Positions 1 to 10,850 of a stretch of DNA of 64,000 nucleotides are shown in pieces. The DNA is taken from the NCBI GenBank assembly GCA_021234155.1, contig JAJEKV010000074.1, positions 1,204,154-1,268,153 of the forward strand. The letters are read 5' to 3'. The notes under the pieces are model-generated. The model saw only the letters and a program-made list of their open reading frames with translations. It was not told where the DNA came from and made no database searches. Origin of the DNA: Isoetes taiwanensis. Lineage: Eukaryota; Streptophyta; Lycopodiopsida; Isoetales; Isoetaceae. The number at the start of each line of letters is the position of its first letter. The first letter of the stretch is position 1. A program made the position numbers and the translations under genes.

Positions 1-540
1 TTAGAATGTTCTAGAATGTAGGGGAATCTACGGGAATGTAAGGAAATCTAGGAAAATACTTCCTAAAGTTCTAGAATATATTGAAAGTCTTAGAATGTTC
101 CGAAAGTCTTAGAATGTTCTAAAAAAGCTCTAGAATGTAAAGGAATCCTAAGAATCTAATAAAATGTAAGAAAATCTTATAAAATATAAGAGAATCTAGA
201 AAAATATTTACAAGCCTAAGGGAATCTCTTAAAATTTAGGGGATCTAAAGGAATCTTCATAAAATCTAAGGGAATCTAAGAAAATGTTGATGAAATCTTA
301 GAGTATGTAAGGGAATATTTATAGAATCTCTTTGAATCTCATATAATGTAAGGGAACCTAGGGCAATCTCATAAGATCTAAATGAATCTAAGAGAATCTA
401 AGGGGATCTTCATAAAATCTTGGAAAATCTAGGGAATCTTATAAAATTTAGAGAACCTTGGTAGAATCTTAGAGAACCTTGGTAGAATCTGAGAGAACCT
501 TGGTAGAATGTTAGATAATCTATGAATTTAGAGTATTTTC
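1..540. repeat. Degenerate GAATCTA/GAATGTA minisatellite
   Basis: The stretch is made almost entirely of imperfect 10-16 bp units built on GGAATCTA, AGAATGTA and AAAATCTA. A run of three near-identical units with GAGAACCTTGGTAGAAT lies around 450-510. No open frame or promoter is visible. It looks like an old, drifting minisatellite that continues beyond the left edge of the window. Confidence 0.75.
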
Positions 541-620
541 AAGAGATTCTTTTATAAGAACTTGCACATAGGAACATGCTAAAATTGGAACAATGCGCCG
601 TAGGACGTATTAATTTTCTT

Positions 621-789
<169 letters not shown>

Positions 790-800
<11 letters not shown>

Positions 801-1096
801 AAGTCAAAGTCAACTTCGGTCCGCTCACAAAGCCTAGCTCATGGCCGCTTTGCAGCCTCATTTGGCGCCTTCGACTGGTTTCATACGTTTTTGTCCAAAA
901 ATGCATTGAAAGGTTCTTAGTGCACATGCTAGCCTCTTGCCATGCATTCTAGTGTCTTGTAGCACCCCATTCTAGCTTTTCAATCTATTTTGAACCTCAT
1001 CTTAAAAGAATTCCCACATCATCTTAAAAGAATTCCCACAGTAGCGGGAATTGAACCTCCCAACCCCCCCGTGCCAACCACTGAGGGCGGGCATCC
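790..1096 (-). mobile_element. tRNA-derived SINE-like element
   Basis: Read on the minus strand, 1075-1092 gives CCCGCCCTCAGTGGTTGG, close to a pol III A box, and 1048-1058 gives GGTTCAATTCC, a good B box. Their spacing is about right for a tRNA-derived head. The body then runs about 250 bp to an end at TTGACTTTGACTTTATA and continues into the (TA)n tract. A 21-22 bp direct repeat (CATCTTAAAAGAATTCCCACA) sits just inside the head at about 1000-1040. No coding capacity. The exact 3' end and target duplication are not defined, and a decayed tRNA pseudogene is the alternative. Confidence 0.55.
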
Positions 1097-1680
1097 TTTG
1101 TGTTTTGAATTACAATCCTTAATTATATTTAAGCTTTAATAATGTTAGATGATATTAATGGCCAAGCCTTAGACTTAGAACCAAGATCCTTAAGCTAGAC
1201 AGAGACAGCATCTGCACTCATCATAGCTTAATTGTCGCTCTTATCTTGCTAAGTGTCTTCTTGTCTACATATAGGTAGTATAATTAAACCTTTTTCTTAG
1301 AAACCCAGCTAGTTGCCAAGGCCTTAGCAATTGTTGTCACACGTTGGTATGATACACTAACACACGTTATAGGTGCACTATCATCAAGTGTCTTCAGCCA
1401 TGCCTTTGTATCATAGATAATTATCTAGGAATTCATTCTATCTAGGTAATTCAGTCTAGCACACCAAGTACACCCAGTGAATGAGTCTCCTTCTACCACC
1501 CCATAACAGTAAATAAGTACCTTTCTCAGTGTCTAGTAAAGTGCCAAATGCCAAGTGGGTCAATTGAGGTAGAGTGGATAAAGGGATAAAAACAGGGTTT
1601 GTAAAGTAAGTAGATATAAGTAATTATTCTTGTGGTAGTATTAGTTACCTTGTGCTAGGGCAGTAAAATAGGTCAGGAGA
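1097..1680. other. AT-rich intergenic sequence, nothing recognised
   Basis: No open frame, RNA gene or repeat structure could be supported here. The composition is ordinary AT-rich plant DNA. It might contain the lost 5' end of the decayed plus-strand element that follows, but no copy of that element's 3' LTR (starting TGTGACGTTCC at 18082) was found. Confidence 0.5.
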
Positions 1681-3741
1681 ACCTTCGTTACAGATCCTCG
1701 AGCCTCGACAGTGGAGCCACTCGACAACATCAATGAATTGAAAGCAGAGGGCAAACTTATGGAGGAAACTTCAGCAAATCAAAGGCCAAGATGGTGTACA
1801 GGGAAGGCCGAACACAAATACGAAAGGGGAGCCTATCGGAAGGACGACTGCGACATCAAGATTAGACATAAGAATTGCCAAGAGGGCTATGCAACAGCTA
1901 ATGGGCATCATGGCACTTATGAAATTGATGACATTAGGGGAGGAACACCTCCTAGTCAAGGATACTCTCCAAGTGCCATATTGTCTCGAGGAACGACCCC
2001 ACATCGACGACTAATATCACAGCTACGCCACCAAAAAGTAGATGACTTCATCAACTTATGATATCAAGAGTTCTGAAGGATGAGACTGAGCATACCTCCT
2101 AGGAAGGGCAACTATAGCAGATATAGAGGCCATAGTAGTATCAGATTCAGACTTCAAGCAAAGATGCTTCGGCTAAGGAGGTATCACAAGCCAGCAAGGG
2201 TGGGCTTCTCAGGAATAGGAATATGGCAAACTGCAACAAACTTCTTCCTCATCAGCCCCAATACTTCAGAGCAGCTGCATCAACCTCGAAAGCACCATCT
2301 CAAGATCACGACAATCTTCTACCTTAGAGATTGGAGGTCAAACACCATCAAGAAGAGGCATCATGGGGGACAAAATACCAGCATTACTAAGTGATCACTC
2401 AAGATTATAGTCCCTGCACATGGATGCACATAAACTCCTCTCAGCACAGTTAGAAGTGGTAAAGCACTCAACATTGTCATCAGCCCTATAACAACAGCAT
2501 GCAACCAGCAGGACGAAGAATAGAATCGACAAGGTCAACACAACAATATCAATTTAGGAGTTAGAAGAATCATCCTCGAATCTCGTAACCTCCAAGGCAG
2601 ATGAGCGACATGAAAGATTCTAGAATGTGAAGAACATTACCTTCAAGCTCTAGGATGCGACACCGAGCCTTATGTCGCCACTACATCAGCAAGTCCACTA
2701 AGAGGGATAATGTTAATGAAGATAGTCAACATCAACATTAAGGACGAGCAGAGTCAGAATATGTTCGACAAAAGAAGCAGGGCACGAATGATTATACAGC
2801 AACTCCAAGGATACCAGATTCTTTTCAATAAATTATGGATCATCGCCTTACAACTCCAACAACTAATGACTACACCAGCTTTAAGCAAGCTAGAGGACCT
2901 ATAAGATAGTTGAGTTTCTTAGAATTATGGGTGATAACATCCATGATGGGATTGGGACGAAATTTCGAGTAGATTTTTTTTGTCTTTTCCTTTAGAAAAG
3001 ATGGACCCAAGAATTGAGCAAAGCTTCAAGGATTGGGAAGAAAAATGTATGGAGTACAATAATTGTATACATTGCTGGCAGATATCCAACATATTGGAAC
3101 CTCTTCGTGAGCTTGATCACCTCGCTAAGAAGGATTCAATAATAGGATAACCGTCGACCATGTATATGACGAGTACTTCCGCATCATAAGGAATAATCCG
3201 ACCAAATGAAGGGAAGCAATCTAATAAGTCCGGCCAACTTCTTAGATGGCATCAACTCAAAGGTGGGACTATTTCAAGGGGGCAATAATTAAGAAAGGGC
3301 AGATCCTAGAGTATAGATTAGATTTAAAACAAGAATAATTATCTAATCATATAGTTTTCTATGTATGCCCAAAAGTAATGTCATGCCGACTAAATTTGTG
3401 GCCATAGGATTTATGTAAGTAGTTCTTTAACTTGTAATTTTGCACCTCCTAGATGGGAGACATCTTTAAGAGCAAGACTCTTAAGTCCAAATCTAGGCCA
3501 GTAATTAAGCCAAGGCCGAGTAATTAGCAGCACCAACGGAACAAGAGTCAAGTTCGACATCAACCTTAAGCGAAGCAAAGTAGAGCATCGACACCAACTT
3601 ATGTACATTGGCAATTATGACCTCATAATAAGCATGCAATATTAAAGCATGCTAAGGCAATAATTTATTATCAATAAGCAAGAGATATTTATCCCAACAC
3701 TAAAGGGCAAGTACCTTAGAATTTAAGTTAAGGAAGTAATT
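1681..3741 (+). pseudogene. Left flank of the nested insertion, possible decayed gag region
   Basis: This block ends exactly at the CCAAT target site of the inner retrotransposon. The sequence resumes at 14811 with recognisable Ty3/gypsy pol, so by position this should hold the 5' part (leader and gag) of the same plus-strand element. Only short open frames remain (for example 1711-2061, 2080-2394, 2710-2904). A segment at 3003-3120 reads as charged gag-like protein beginning near MDPRIEQSFKDWEEK. No zinc knuckle or protease motif was found. The assignment rests on context and is weak; unrelated intergenic DNA is possible. Confidence 0.3.
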
Positions 3742-3746
3742 CCAAT
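3742..3746. repeat. Target site duplication CCAAT, left copy
   Basis: CCAAT lies immediately before the TGTTTGGGG start of the left LTR. The same five bases at 14806-14810 follow the AACA end of the right LTR. A 5 bp duplication is usual for Ty3/gypsy integration and fixes both ends of the element. Confidence 0.9.
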
Positions 3747-4334
3747 TGTTTGGGGTCTGGGTTCGGGAACTCCTGGAAGACAGTCCTCTGTGAGGACCCG
3801 TGGATCTAACAGGAGAGTCCGGGGGACTATGTCACGCGGGATTTGCAAGAAGAGAAGAAGAAGAAGAAAACAGAACAAATGAGAGGAAAATGATAAGCTT
3901 CCTTGATATCAATGATGAACATACATGAGCTCTCGCAATAGAGAGAAAAACTGAAAGGAGACAAGACTCAAAACTCATCTAAAAACTCATGTGCTAGCTC
4001 TACTCATATATATAGTACAATGGCCTTGGGCCCAATATAGACACTTTCGACCGATTCTGCCGACTCTCGGAAGGAGGCCTGATTTGCGGTGAATGTTGGC
4101 GGTGCCTCTTGAAGTGCCTAGAATCACTCGACGCCGACGCTGGGTGGTGACGGGCCGTCACTTGTCCGAGCGGGCGCCTCTTGTTGACGGCCACGCTTTG
4201 ATCACAAGTGGTCTCGCCGCTTGGGCTTCACGAGCCTTTGATGGCTGACCCGTGGTCGACCGAGGATCCTTGAGCTTGACCTGGTCCGTTGTATGCATGA
4301 ATAGTCCCGTGCACTGTGAGGCACAGGACTAACA
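3747..4334 (-). repeat. 3' LTR of the minus-strand element (left copy)
   Basis: Starts TGTTTGGGG and ends GGACTAACA on the plus strand. It matches 14216-14805. Across the AT-rich stretch at about 3845-4030 the copies are almost identical. In the GC-rich parts they differ by many small indels and substitutions, especially around CCGG, CTGG and CG. The sequence TCATATATATAGTAC at about 4004-4018 holds the LTR TATA box on the minus strand. Confidence 0.92.
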
Positions 4335-4346
4335 CTCCCCACCAAA
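4335..4346 (-). other. Polypurine tract
   Basis: On the minus strand this reads TTTGGTGGGGAG, ending directly at the first base of the 3' LTR. That is the expected position and composition of the plus-strand DNA primer site of an LTR retrotransposon, and it confirms the minus-strand orientation. Confidence 0.7.
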
Positions 4347-5394
4347 CACACCATAGTGAAGAAAAAGGAGGAAGTGTTTCTGAGGGCGGGAAGCCATCTG
4401 TCTGAAAGTGATCCTCACGGGAGTGAGGACGGGCACCATTATGGTACTGGCTAATGAGATCCTGGCGTGTTTGAAGAGCAGGAGGAGTGTTTTGGCCAAG
4501 GGCAGGATCTGCATCAATAAGAAAGCGAGAGCGTACCATGTCTTCGCAAGGGCGCGTGGGCGCCCAAGAAATGTACTGACATTCCATGAGGAGACAGGTC
4601 TGGAGGCCAAAGGCACTGACACTGGCATTCGGATTGCAGTGAAAAATGGGACGCTGCCGATTTAAGGAGCTTAGCAAAATGCATTTGAGGGCAGCACAAA
4701 AACCTGCTTGAAGATGGACTGAAGGATCAGGTGAGGTGGTGGCATTCTGCAAGAAGGTGTCAAGACCATGAAGCGCATCCGCCGGCCGTTGCCAACCACG
4801 CTCATTAGCAATGTAGATCCAATTCGTGGTGGTATCCAGAGTGGCACCTTCTTCCCAATGTGAGCGGCGAACAAAAAAACGCGGATCCCACCGGAGATCC
4901 GGCCGAGATCCGAGGTGGAGTCCATCCGCATGACCATCCATGACTTTGGTCCAAAAAGGAAGGCGCCAATCGAAGTCAGAACCTCCGGGCGGGAGGTACC
5001 CAGTGGAAGCATAGGGAGAAGGAACCATGCCCGTGGGCGGGGTTGCCGAAAGCGGTCTCCCCCGAATTGATCGACAAGATCCGATCAAGAGCTTGACACC
5101 AACGATCCCAAAGAGAAGCAGAGAGTTGAGAGTTGACAGAGGGCTATCCCATCCCGTGGGGGACCGCCTTGCTATCCAACGTGAGCTCGTAATTGATTGT
5201 ATCCCACGAGGTGTCGCATATAAATTTGTGCATAGGGAAGATCCTGATGTCCTAGATACTTCCTTATTCAAGCTGGTAAAGCCTCCCGCTGCCGAGAGAT
5301 AAATGATTGGCAAGCTCGTGCATGTACCCTCGATGAAGAGTTTGGGTCCGCAAAGCAGATCCACAAGATATGGATTGTTATCCCAAGCACCCAT
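4347..5394 (-). CDS. Extra open frame upstream of the 3' LTR, function unknown
   Basis: A 388-codon minus-strand frame starts at 5394 and runs through the purine tract into the 3' LTR, stopping at 4228. The protein has no domain I recognise. It is rich in Trp, Pro and Arg in its middle (about residues 110-210) and ends in a Cys/Trp-rich hydrophobic stretch. Because it reads over the purine tract and LTR, either its natural stop has been lost to a frameshift or the frame is a by-product of GC-rich composition. It belongs to the block between integrase and 3' LTR where some plant gypsy lineages carry env-like or other accessory frames. No signal peptide or convincing membrane span was seen. Confidence 0.35.
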
Positions 5395-5949
5395 TGCACG
5401 CTGGGGTCACCCCGAAAGAGTCGGGCGCGGCCCATTTCCTCGGCGTTCCCAGATATCACCCGATAGAAATCATGAAATATGTAAGCCATGGGCTGAACAA
5501 CTCAAGGTGATAAAGTCCGATCGGCACAAAGGTATGAGATCAAAGACCACAAGGGCACAAAGACAACCCTTTGTCTTCAATGGAGAGTTCGCCAACCAAG
5601 AAAATCGGCACCGCCGTGGGAATATCCACAGTCCATCCGCCGCATGCCACTTCGAAAAGGAAGAGGTGGCGGCGAAAGCAACCACATAATCGCGATAGCG
5701 TGGAAGGAACCGGAAGTCCAAAGGCATTCTTGTTAAGAATGGCTGTATGGCCGCCAAGTTTTGCTTTGAGCCTCATCGCCAGACCAATAGCTTGTCAGAA
5801 GCCGTTGTTCAAGATCACGATCCGGTTGTCCCGCTTTAGCAAAGAAGCGCGGATCGGGTCACGGACCCGCTTCGAGAAGTGTTGACCTGGGAGGAGGATT
5901 TCCCCGAGTATTGAGACGAAGCACGCAAATCCGCCGCCATCCAAGATCT

Positions 5950-6774
5950 TCAAGCCGCACCTCCTGTAAGTTTCCATCTTGAAGAGAGGTGAGCCGAGAG
6001 GTCTCCGGTAGAAAGCCGAGCCGCCAAGGAGGCAACTTGAGCGCCCCGCTCTGAAAGGTTTTGAACTTGAGTGCTGAAATTTTCACAAAGTTCTGAGTAC
6101 AAGGCGCTGAGCTTAGCAATATCCGGCCCTGGTACCTCGTGAGAGCTGCTTTGGACTTGTTGTGCTCCAATAAATTCTGAATTTCCATTGAGCCGAGCCT
6201 GCTGATCCGCAAGTTGGCTGACTTGATCTTGTGCACTTTTGAGATCCGCATGAGCCCGTAAGAGAGCTTCATGCTTGTCTTGAAGTTTGGCCTCCAAAGT
6301 TGCAACTTGGGCGCTTGGGCAGCTTGAAGGTCCCGTGTACCGCATCGAGGCCTCTAGTGCCCGCTGAACCCCCGGCCATAAGAGCCGCCTTGGGATTCTT
6401 GTAACTTGAGAGCAAAGCTTGAGCATCCCGGCCGATACCGATACAAACAACCGACGAGGGTGTTGTGGTGGTGGAGCCGGCCGTTGCCCGGTTTGTGATG
6501 TTTGGGAAAAATGGTGTGAACCGGATGGTGTAGCCGAGGAGGAGAGACAAAGGACATGGGTGTGCTGACTTTGGACATGACCAGGGGAAGACGGGCGTGA
6601 AGTGCCAGCTTGGTGAGTTATTGGAAGGGAGCGCTGAGTGGAATTATGAGAATTTTGTGGTGTGGGAGGGAAGTAATGACGGATGAGGGCTTGAAAGTGG
6701 CCTCCCACAGAAACTTCAGAAATGGAAGTGGCACCTCGGCGGTCCATTTCTTGGAGAAGACGATAGAACATCAT
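5950..6774 (-). CDS. Accessory protein with coiled coil, C-terminal part
   Basis: This 274-codon minus-strand frame follows on, with a frame change, from the globular segment at 6716-7348. Residues 1-40 (beginning MMFYRLLQEMDRRG) look globular. Residues 40-110 are a Ser/Thr/Pro/His-rich linker. From about residue 155 a Leu/Ala/Gln heptad pattern (VATLEAKLQDKHEALLRAH and later IAKLSALYSELCENF) predicts a coiled coil, probably for self-association. It lies between integrase and the 3' LTR, in the sense direction of the element. I cannot name the family. Accessory frames in this position are known in Athila and Tat-type elements, but homology is not shown here. The reading frame probably suffers from small sequence errors. 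Confidence 0.5.
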   Translation of the reverse strand: MMFYRLLQEMDRRGATSISEVSVGGHFQALIRHYFPPTPQNSHNSTQRSLPITHQAGTSRPSSPGHVQSQHTHVLCLSSSATPSGSHHFSQTSQTGQRPAPPPQHPRRLFVSVSAGMLKLCSQVTRIPRRLLWPGVQRALEASMRYTGPSSCPSAQVATLEAKLQDKHEALLRAHADLKSAQDQVSQLADQQARLNGNSEFIGAQQVQSSSHEVPGPDIAKLSALYSELCENFSTQVQNLSERGAQVASLAARLSTGDLSAHLSSRWKLTGGAA

Positions 6775-7348
6775 TTGGGGCCAATCTATGTGGTGGTTGG
6801 AGTGTGTAGCGTGATGACCAGGTTATAGAAAGGTTTATTGATATGGTGTTCTTGATAGAATACCCAAGAACTTGGCGCCACGTAAATTTAACAAAGGTTT
6901 CGTGAGGCTTGTCGATATTGGTCGACGATGGACATTGGCATGATAAGGAGGTGCACCAAACTCGCGGACATCGAGATCCCGTGATGGCGCACCATGATAA
7001 ACAAGGGGGTGTGCAAGGGAATATGAAATACCCTCGTAAATCAAATGTTGAGTCAAATAAATGGTGGTGCCATCGACCACAGTGGTGTAGCCTTATGGGG
7101 CCGTTAACGATATTGGCGGCGAACCGGCCAACCGGGTCGATTTGGAGCCGGAAGTTCCATTTGAGAGAATTCAGAAAGCTTGTGTCGCTCAAATGACTTT
7201 CTTTATTTGGGCCAACAAGGGCTTCACCTGAAGTGGGCCCAAGAAGGATACGATGCAAAAAGAGCCGGATCCTTGGGAGCAGAGCTTGAAGTGTAGAAAA
7301 TCTTGGGGCAGCCATGGTAACGATTTGCGTAAACGGCGAGTGATTCAA
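6716..7348 (-). CDS. Accessory protein, N-terminal globular part (frameshifted)
   Basis: The minus-strand sequence from 7348 gives protein-like text in two alternating frames. One carries RLQIDPVGRFAANIVNGPIR near 7140, and a second at 6835-7080 begins MVDGTTIYLTQHLIYEGISY. The amphipathic patterns in both, and the join near 7080, suggest one ancestral frame broken by a one-base indel. With the coiled-coil segment at 5950-6774 it would form one accessory protein of roughly 450 residues. No catalytic motif is recognised. It is not gag, which lies at the other end of the element. Confidence 0.45.
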   Translation of the reverse strand: MNHSPFTQIVTMAAPRFSTLQALLPRIRLFLHRILLGPTSGEALVGPNKESHLSDTSFLNSLKWNFRLQIDPVGRFAANIVNGPIRLHHCGRWHHHLFDSTFDLRGYFIFPCTPPCLSWCAITGSRCPRVWCTSLSCQCPSSTNIDKPHETFVKFTWRQVLGYSIKNTISINLSITWSSRYTLQPPHRLAPNDVLSSSPRNGPPRCHFHF

Positions 7349-8330
7349 AGGCGAGGACGAAAGTCGAAAGCACGGAGGACAAAGGCGCGAAGAACTAAAA
7401 AGGTTTTTTTAGGGCTTAATAACCGAGGCTTAAGAGGTATGAAGAGGGCTAAACCGAGCCGCTGATGGTGCCAGTGTCGAAAGATGCCAAGAAGTGTATT
7501 GAGAGGCAAAAATTTGGCTAAGTCCCAAAAACGTAAGGGAGAAGCAATGAACGGTGAGGATGAGACGGAAAGAAGGATCGGAGGTGACAGTGGGCAAAGG
7601 ACACACATTAATGTTCGACGGGCGCGAAAAGAAGAAATTGCATTCAATGCCGGCAACTCGGCGGGGATATCATTAAAAGGAATGTGTCGAAGGTACCATG
7701 GCTAGATATGCGCGGGAGAAAAGATTCTCATTTTAGAAACAAAATTTTGCATTGCAAAACACGCTGGCGATTTGTGTGATTGGTCCACGCCGACAAGGAG
7801 TTCCTCGCTTGGCTATATAAGACGAACCGGAGTAACGGCGGCATCCGATGGCGCCAAAGATGGCCGCCGCCGGTTTGAACGAGGACCGCACTATGCCCAC
7901 TAACCGCCGAGTGGATTACCCGCAAGATGAATTGTTCGATTCTTTCGGGCGCCGCCACAACCGCGGGTATTCGAATGGACGGCCGGTGTGCCGATGGCTG
8001 AACATCCCGACCAAGACCAACGGATGGAGGTGGTTCTCGCGACCTTCACCGGGATCCCGAAAGCGTAACCTCTACCATCTCCTCCTCAAGATCACCTCTC
8101 GCCCAACCCCGAGTAGAGGGTTTTTCCTCTTAGGACTTAGTAGATAGGGCTCGAGCCCGCTTTTGTATATAGGGCGCGCCTATAGCGAAATAGCTGGCTC
8201 GGCCATTTTTTACATTTTGTAAAAAAAATCTCCACTATAATATAATATGCCGCCTTTCTAGTCACTTTCTCGTGGTGTTTGCTTCTTGAACTCAGACTCG
8301 CTTGTTGATGTTCGCTGCCCAGGTGATGAA
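7349..8330 (-). other. Region between integrase and the accessory frames
   Basis: About 1 kb with only short open frames on both strands (for example 7345-7656 and 7728-7958, minus). A translation start for the accessory protein probably lies near 7300-7350. The AT-rich patch at 8205-8265 on the minus strand could serve as a spacer or splice-acceptor region for a subgenomic message; this is speculation. Confidence 0.35.
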
Positions 8331-8351
8331 ATGTTTTGAGACGAAAAACCA

Positions 8352-9571
8352 TTAACCAATGTAGGTAATGGAGTGCCATCTAACTCGCCAGCTTGGAAAA
8401 CGCTTTGGTCTAACCACTTGAACAATTTGATAAGGGCCAAGCCAACTAAACTTGAGTTTACCCGAAAATTTTTGTACCGAATCATAAAGAAGAACCAAAT
8501 CGCCTTCTTTGAATGTTTTTGTCTTCAAACGCTTGTCATGTAAAGATTTTTGCAACTGCTGTCCATGAAGAACACCTAATATAAGCATCCCGGCGGGTTC
8601 ATCCAACTGTTCTAATTGATAGACCCTTTCTTTGAGTGCAGCAGGGATTATGAGCAAGAGCCGCTTGAAAACGGAGTGTTGGAAGGATGTATTCAAACGG
8701 CATGAGAGCTTCCCCGACCATAAACCAATTTAAAAGGAGTGTGACCGTAGCAATCTTGAAACAAGTATTGTAGGCCCAAAGAACAAGGGGAAGTTTTGTC
8801 CCGCCAACTGCGGCGGGAAGCGCCACAAATTTTCTTGAGAATGGTGACCGAGTTTTGTTGGTGCTTTCTCCAAACCATTACCTTTGAGGATAGTAAGGTG
8901 TGCTCTTGTGATGATGTATCGAGATAATCCGCCAGCTCCTTTGATAGTATGATTGATGAAATGAACACCACGGGCCACCGACCAGCCCGCGGGGCAGCCA
9001 ATCGCTGATAATTTGTTGATAGAGGACCCTAGCCGTGCTTGCCGCAGTTGTTGTCCGAAGTGCACAAGCTTCCGCCCATTTGGTGGCGTGAAGTCGCGAG
9101 AACCGTAATGTAACGGCACGGGTGTGCCGCCGCAGAGGATCTATAGGTCCCACAAAGTCCATTCCCCATTTGCTCAAGGGAAGTGGCGTATGACCGGGCG
9201 CCAAGGGAAGAGCCGCCACGGGTCGTGGGCGCCCCACCACCGGGCAAGCCCACACGGGGGGCGTATGCGGAGCATCTTTGAAGAGCGGGCCAATAATACC
9301 CAGCGAAAGGATTTTATGCGTCCGTGGTGTCACCATGAAAATGACCACCACCTAGCCCTTGATGAGCTTCTAACAATATCCGAACTTCATGAGGTAGAAC
9401 ACAAATAGTCGGCGATGGTGTCCTTACCCTTTTGTAGAGATGTCCCGCAACCATGGTGTAGTCACGACCTCTCCTGAGAAATTGATGGCGACGGATTGCC
9501 GCCAAGGTGAGAGAGCCGCCTCGCCTTCCGGGTGGAAGAGCACCCGTGGAGGAGGTACCGCTGAAAATCAT
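8352..9571 (-). CDS. int: Integrase of the minus-strand Ty3/gypsy element (frameshifted)
   Basis: Integrase joins the cDNA to host DNA. The zinc-binding N-terminus is seen around 9320-9390 (EAHQGLGGGHFHGDTT supplies the two His). Its Cys pair follows after a frame change near 9240-9300. The catalytic core starts with KWGMDFVGPI near 9160 and continues to the TPYYPQR motif near 8880. A conserved TPFKLVYGR stretch near 8720 and a C-terminal strand region (KFSGKLKFSWLGPYQIV near 8430-8480) complete the domain. At least three frame changes interrupt it. It follows RNase H directly, as in all Ty3/gypsy pol genes. No chromodomain was found at its end. Confidence 0.85.
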
Positions 9572-9649
9572 GGAACCAATGTGGTGTTGCCGCTACTAAA
9601 AAAGAGCCGAAAGCATCGTGAAAGGCGCCCGAGACTCCAGCTTGAGGGA

Positions 9650-10090
9650 TCATCCGTGGTGGATGCGGAAAGATAATCCGAACACATGAGATTTGCCCTC
9701 GCCTTTATGAACGATTTCAAAAGGAGCAAATTTGAGAAGAAGGACCCAACGAGCAATGCGCCCGTGGGCGGACTTGTTGATCAAATAGAGGAGTGCTTGG
9801 TGGTCCACAAAGAACTTGATTTGACTGCCCAAAAGGTAATGACGGAAGCCGCTGGACACGTAAAATGAGACCCAAAGCTTCACGCCCGCGGGCGTAATAG
9901 TTGTTGCGCCAGAATTGAGTTTTCGGCCGGGCGAAGCGATTTGGTTTGTCGGGCAGCGATCATATTCTTGAGAAAGAACAGCCCAATAGCAAACGCCGGT
10001 GACATCGACATGAACGGAAAGGGCTTGTCCCATTGAGGAGGAACAAGAACCGGTGCCGAAAGTAAGCAAAAGCTTCACCGTTGAAAGCAA
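9650..10090 (-). CDS. RNase H domain of the minus-strand element
   Basis: This 146-codon frame carries the C-terminal RNase H of the pol polyprotein. It removes the RNA strand after minus-strand synthesis. Recognisable parts are the acidic strand near residue 28 (VHVDVTGVCYWAVLSQ), the central Thr/Ala-rich segment, FFVDHQALLYLINKSAHG at about residues 88-105 and the closing FEIVHKGEGKSHVFGLS with its His. It sits between RT (10075-10850) and integrase (8352-9571) in the usual order. The gag-pol frame continues on both sides but with frame changes. Confidence 0.85.
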   Translation of the reverse strand: MLSTVKLLLTFGTGSCSSSMGQALSVHVDVTGVCYWAVLSQEYDRCPTNQIASPGRKLNSGATTITPAGVKLWVSFYVSSGFRHYLLGSQIKFFVDHQALLYLINKSAHGRIARWVLLLKFAPFEIVHKGEGKSHVFGLSFRIHHG

Positions 10091-10850
10091 AGATCCGCCG
10101 GGAATTCCAAGCCCGTAGATTCGCCACCCGTGAGTTTATGAATGGGATCTGCAATGGTCGCTAGTCCGTATGAAGGTGGAGTAATAATTGACCTTACCCG
10201 TGAAAGAGCGCGTCTCCTTGATATTGGCCGGTGCTTGAGCCTTGAGCACAATAACCGATTTTGGCAGATCTCGTGGTGATACCGCTTTGGTCGACAACAT
10301 GGCCTAACAGACACCGAGGTGACGCAAAAGGTGCATTTCTCGTGATTGAGACTAATGCCTGACTCATCACATTTCGAAGACGAAGTTCCACTTATCCAAA
10401 TGGTCAGCCATGGAACCAGAGGGCGAGAAGTCATCTTGAAAAATTTGCAAGAAGGGATTTTCCTTCATGAAATCATGAAAAACCGAGAGCATGATGCGCT
10501 GAAACGCTGATGGAGAGTTTGATAATCCAAAAGGAACCACCTTGTAGGCAAAAGTGACTTCACCTGGTGGTGAAAGTGGTCTTGAGTTGATCGATTCTTT
10601 GATTGAGATCTGATTGTAGCCGTAAAACCATCCATGAAGGAGTACATCTCATGTCCAGCCACCCTTCCGTAACCCCGTCCGTGAAGGGAAGTGGAAAATG
10701 ATCACGCCCGCGGCCCCGATTGAGTTTCCGATAGTCCACACGCACGCCGATCTTACCATTGTGTTTAAGGGCAATGACGATGGGGCTCACCCATTCGTAA
10801 TGTTTGACCTCATAGATCAAACCCGCAAAGAAGGAGTTTGTCAATTTCCG
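10075..10850 (-). CDS. Reverse transcriptase of the minus-strand Ty3/gypsy element
   Basis: The minus strand from about 10830 reads IYEVKHYEWVSPIVIALKHN followed by GKIGVRVDYRKLN and FPLPFTD, the fingers and palm of a plant Ty3/gypsy reverse transcriptase. AGHEMYSFMDGF near 10650 supplies the first catalytic Asp. The catalytic pair is in QIFQDDFSPSG near 10430-10445, where the usual Y/F-L/V-D-D box is F-Q-D-D. Frames change at least twice (near 10570 and 10450). Order and spacing to RNase H and integrase are normal. By sequence flavour it is not chromoviral, but lineage assignment needs a tree. Confidence 0.88.

Noticed and set aside
1-540. CRISPR-like array
   Set aside because: Units are 10-16 bp, imperfect and without unique spacers, and the context is a plant nuclear genome.
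5027-5885. Plus-strand frames opposite the accessory block, as an antisense gene
   Set aside because: Antisense frames are known in some Tat elements, but here the minus-strand text is more protein-like (heptads, globular patterns) and the plus frames are short.
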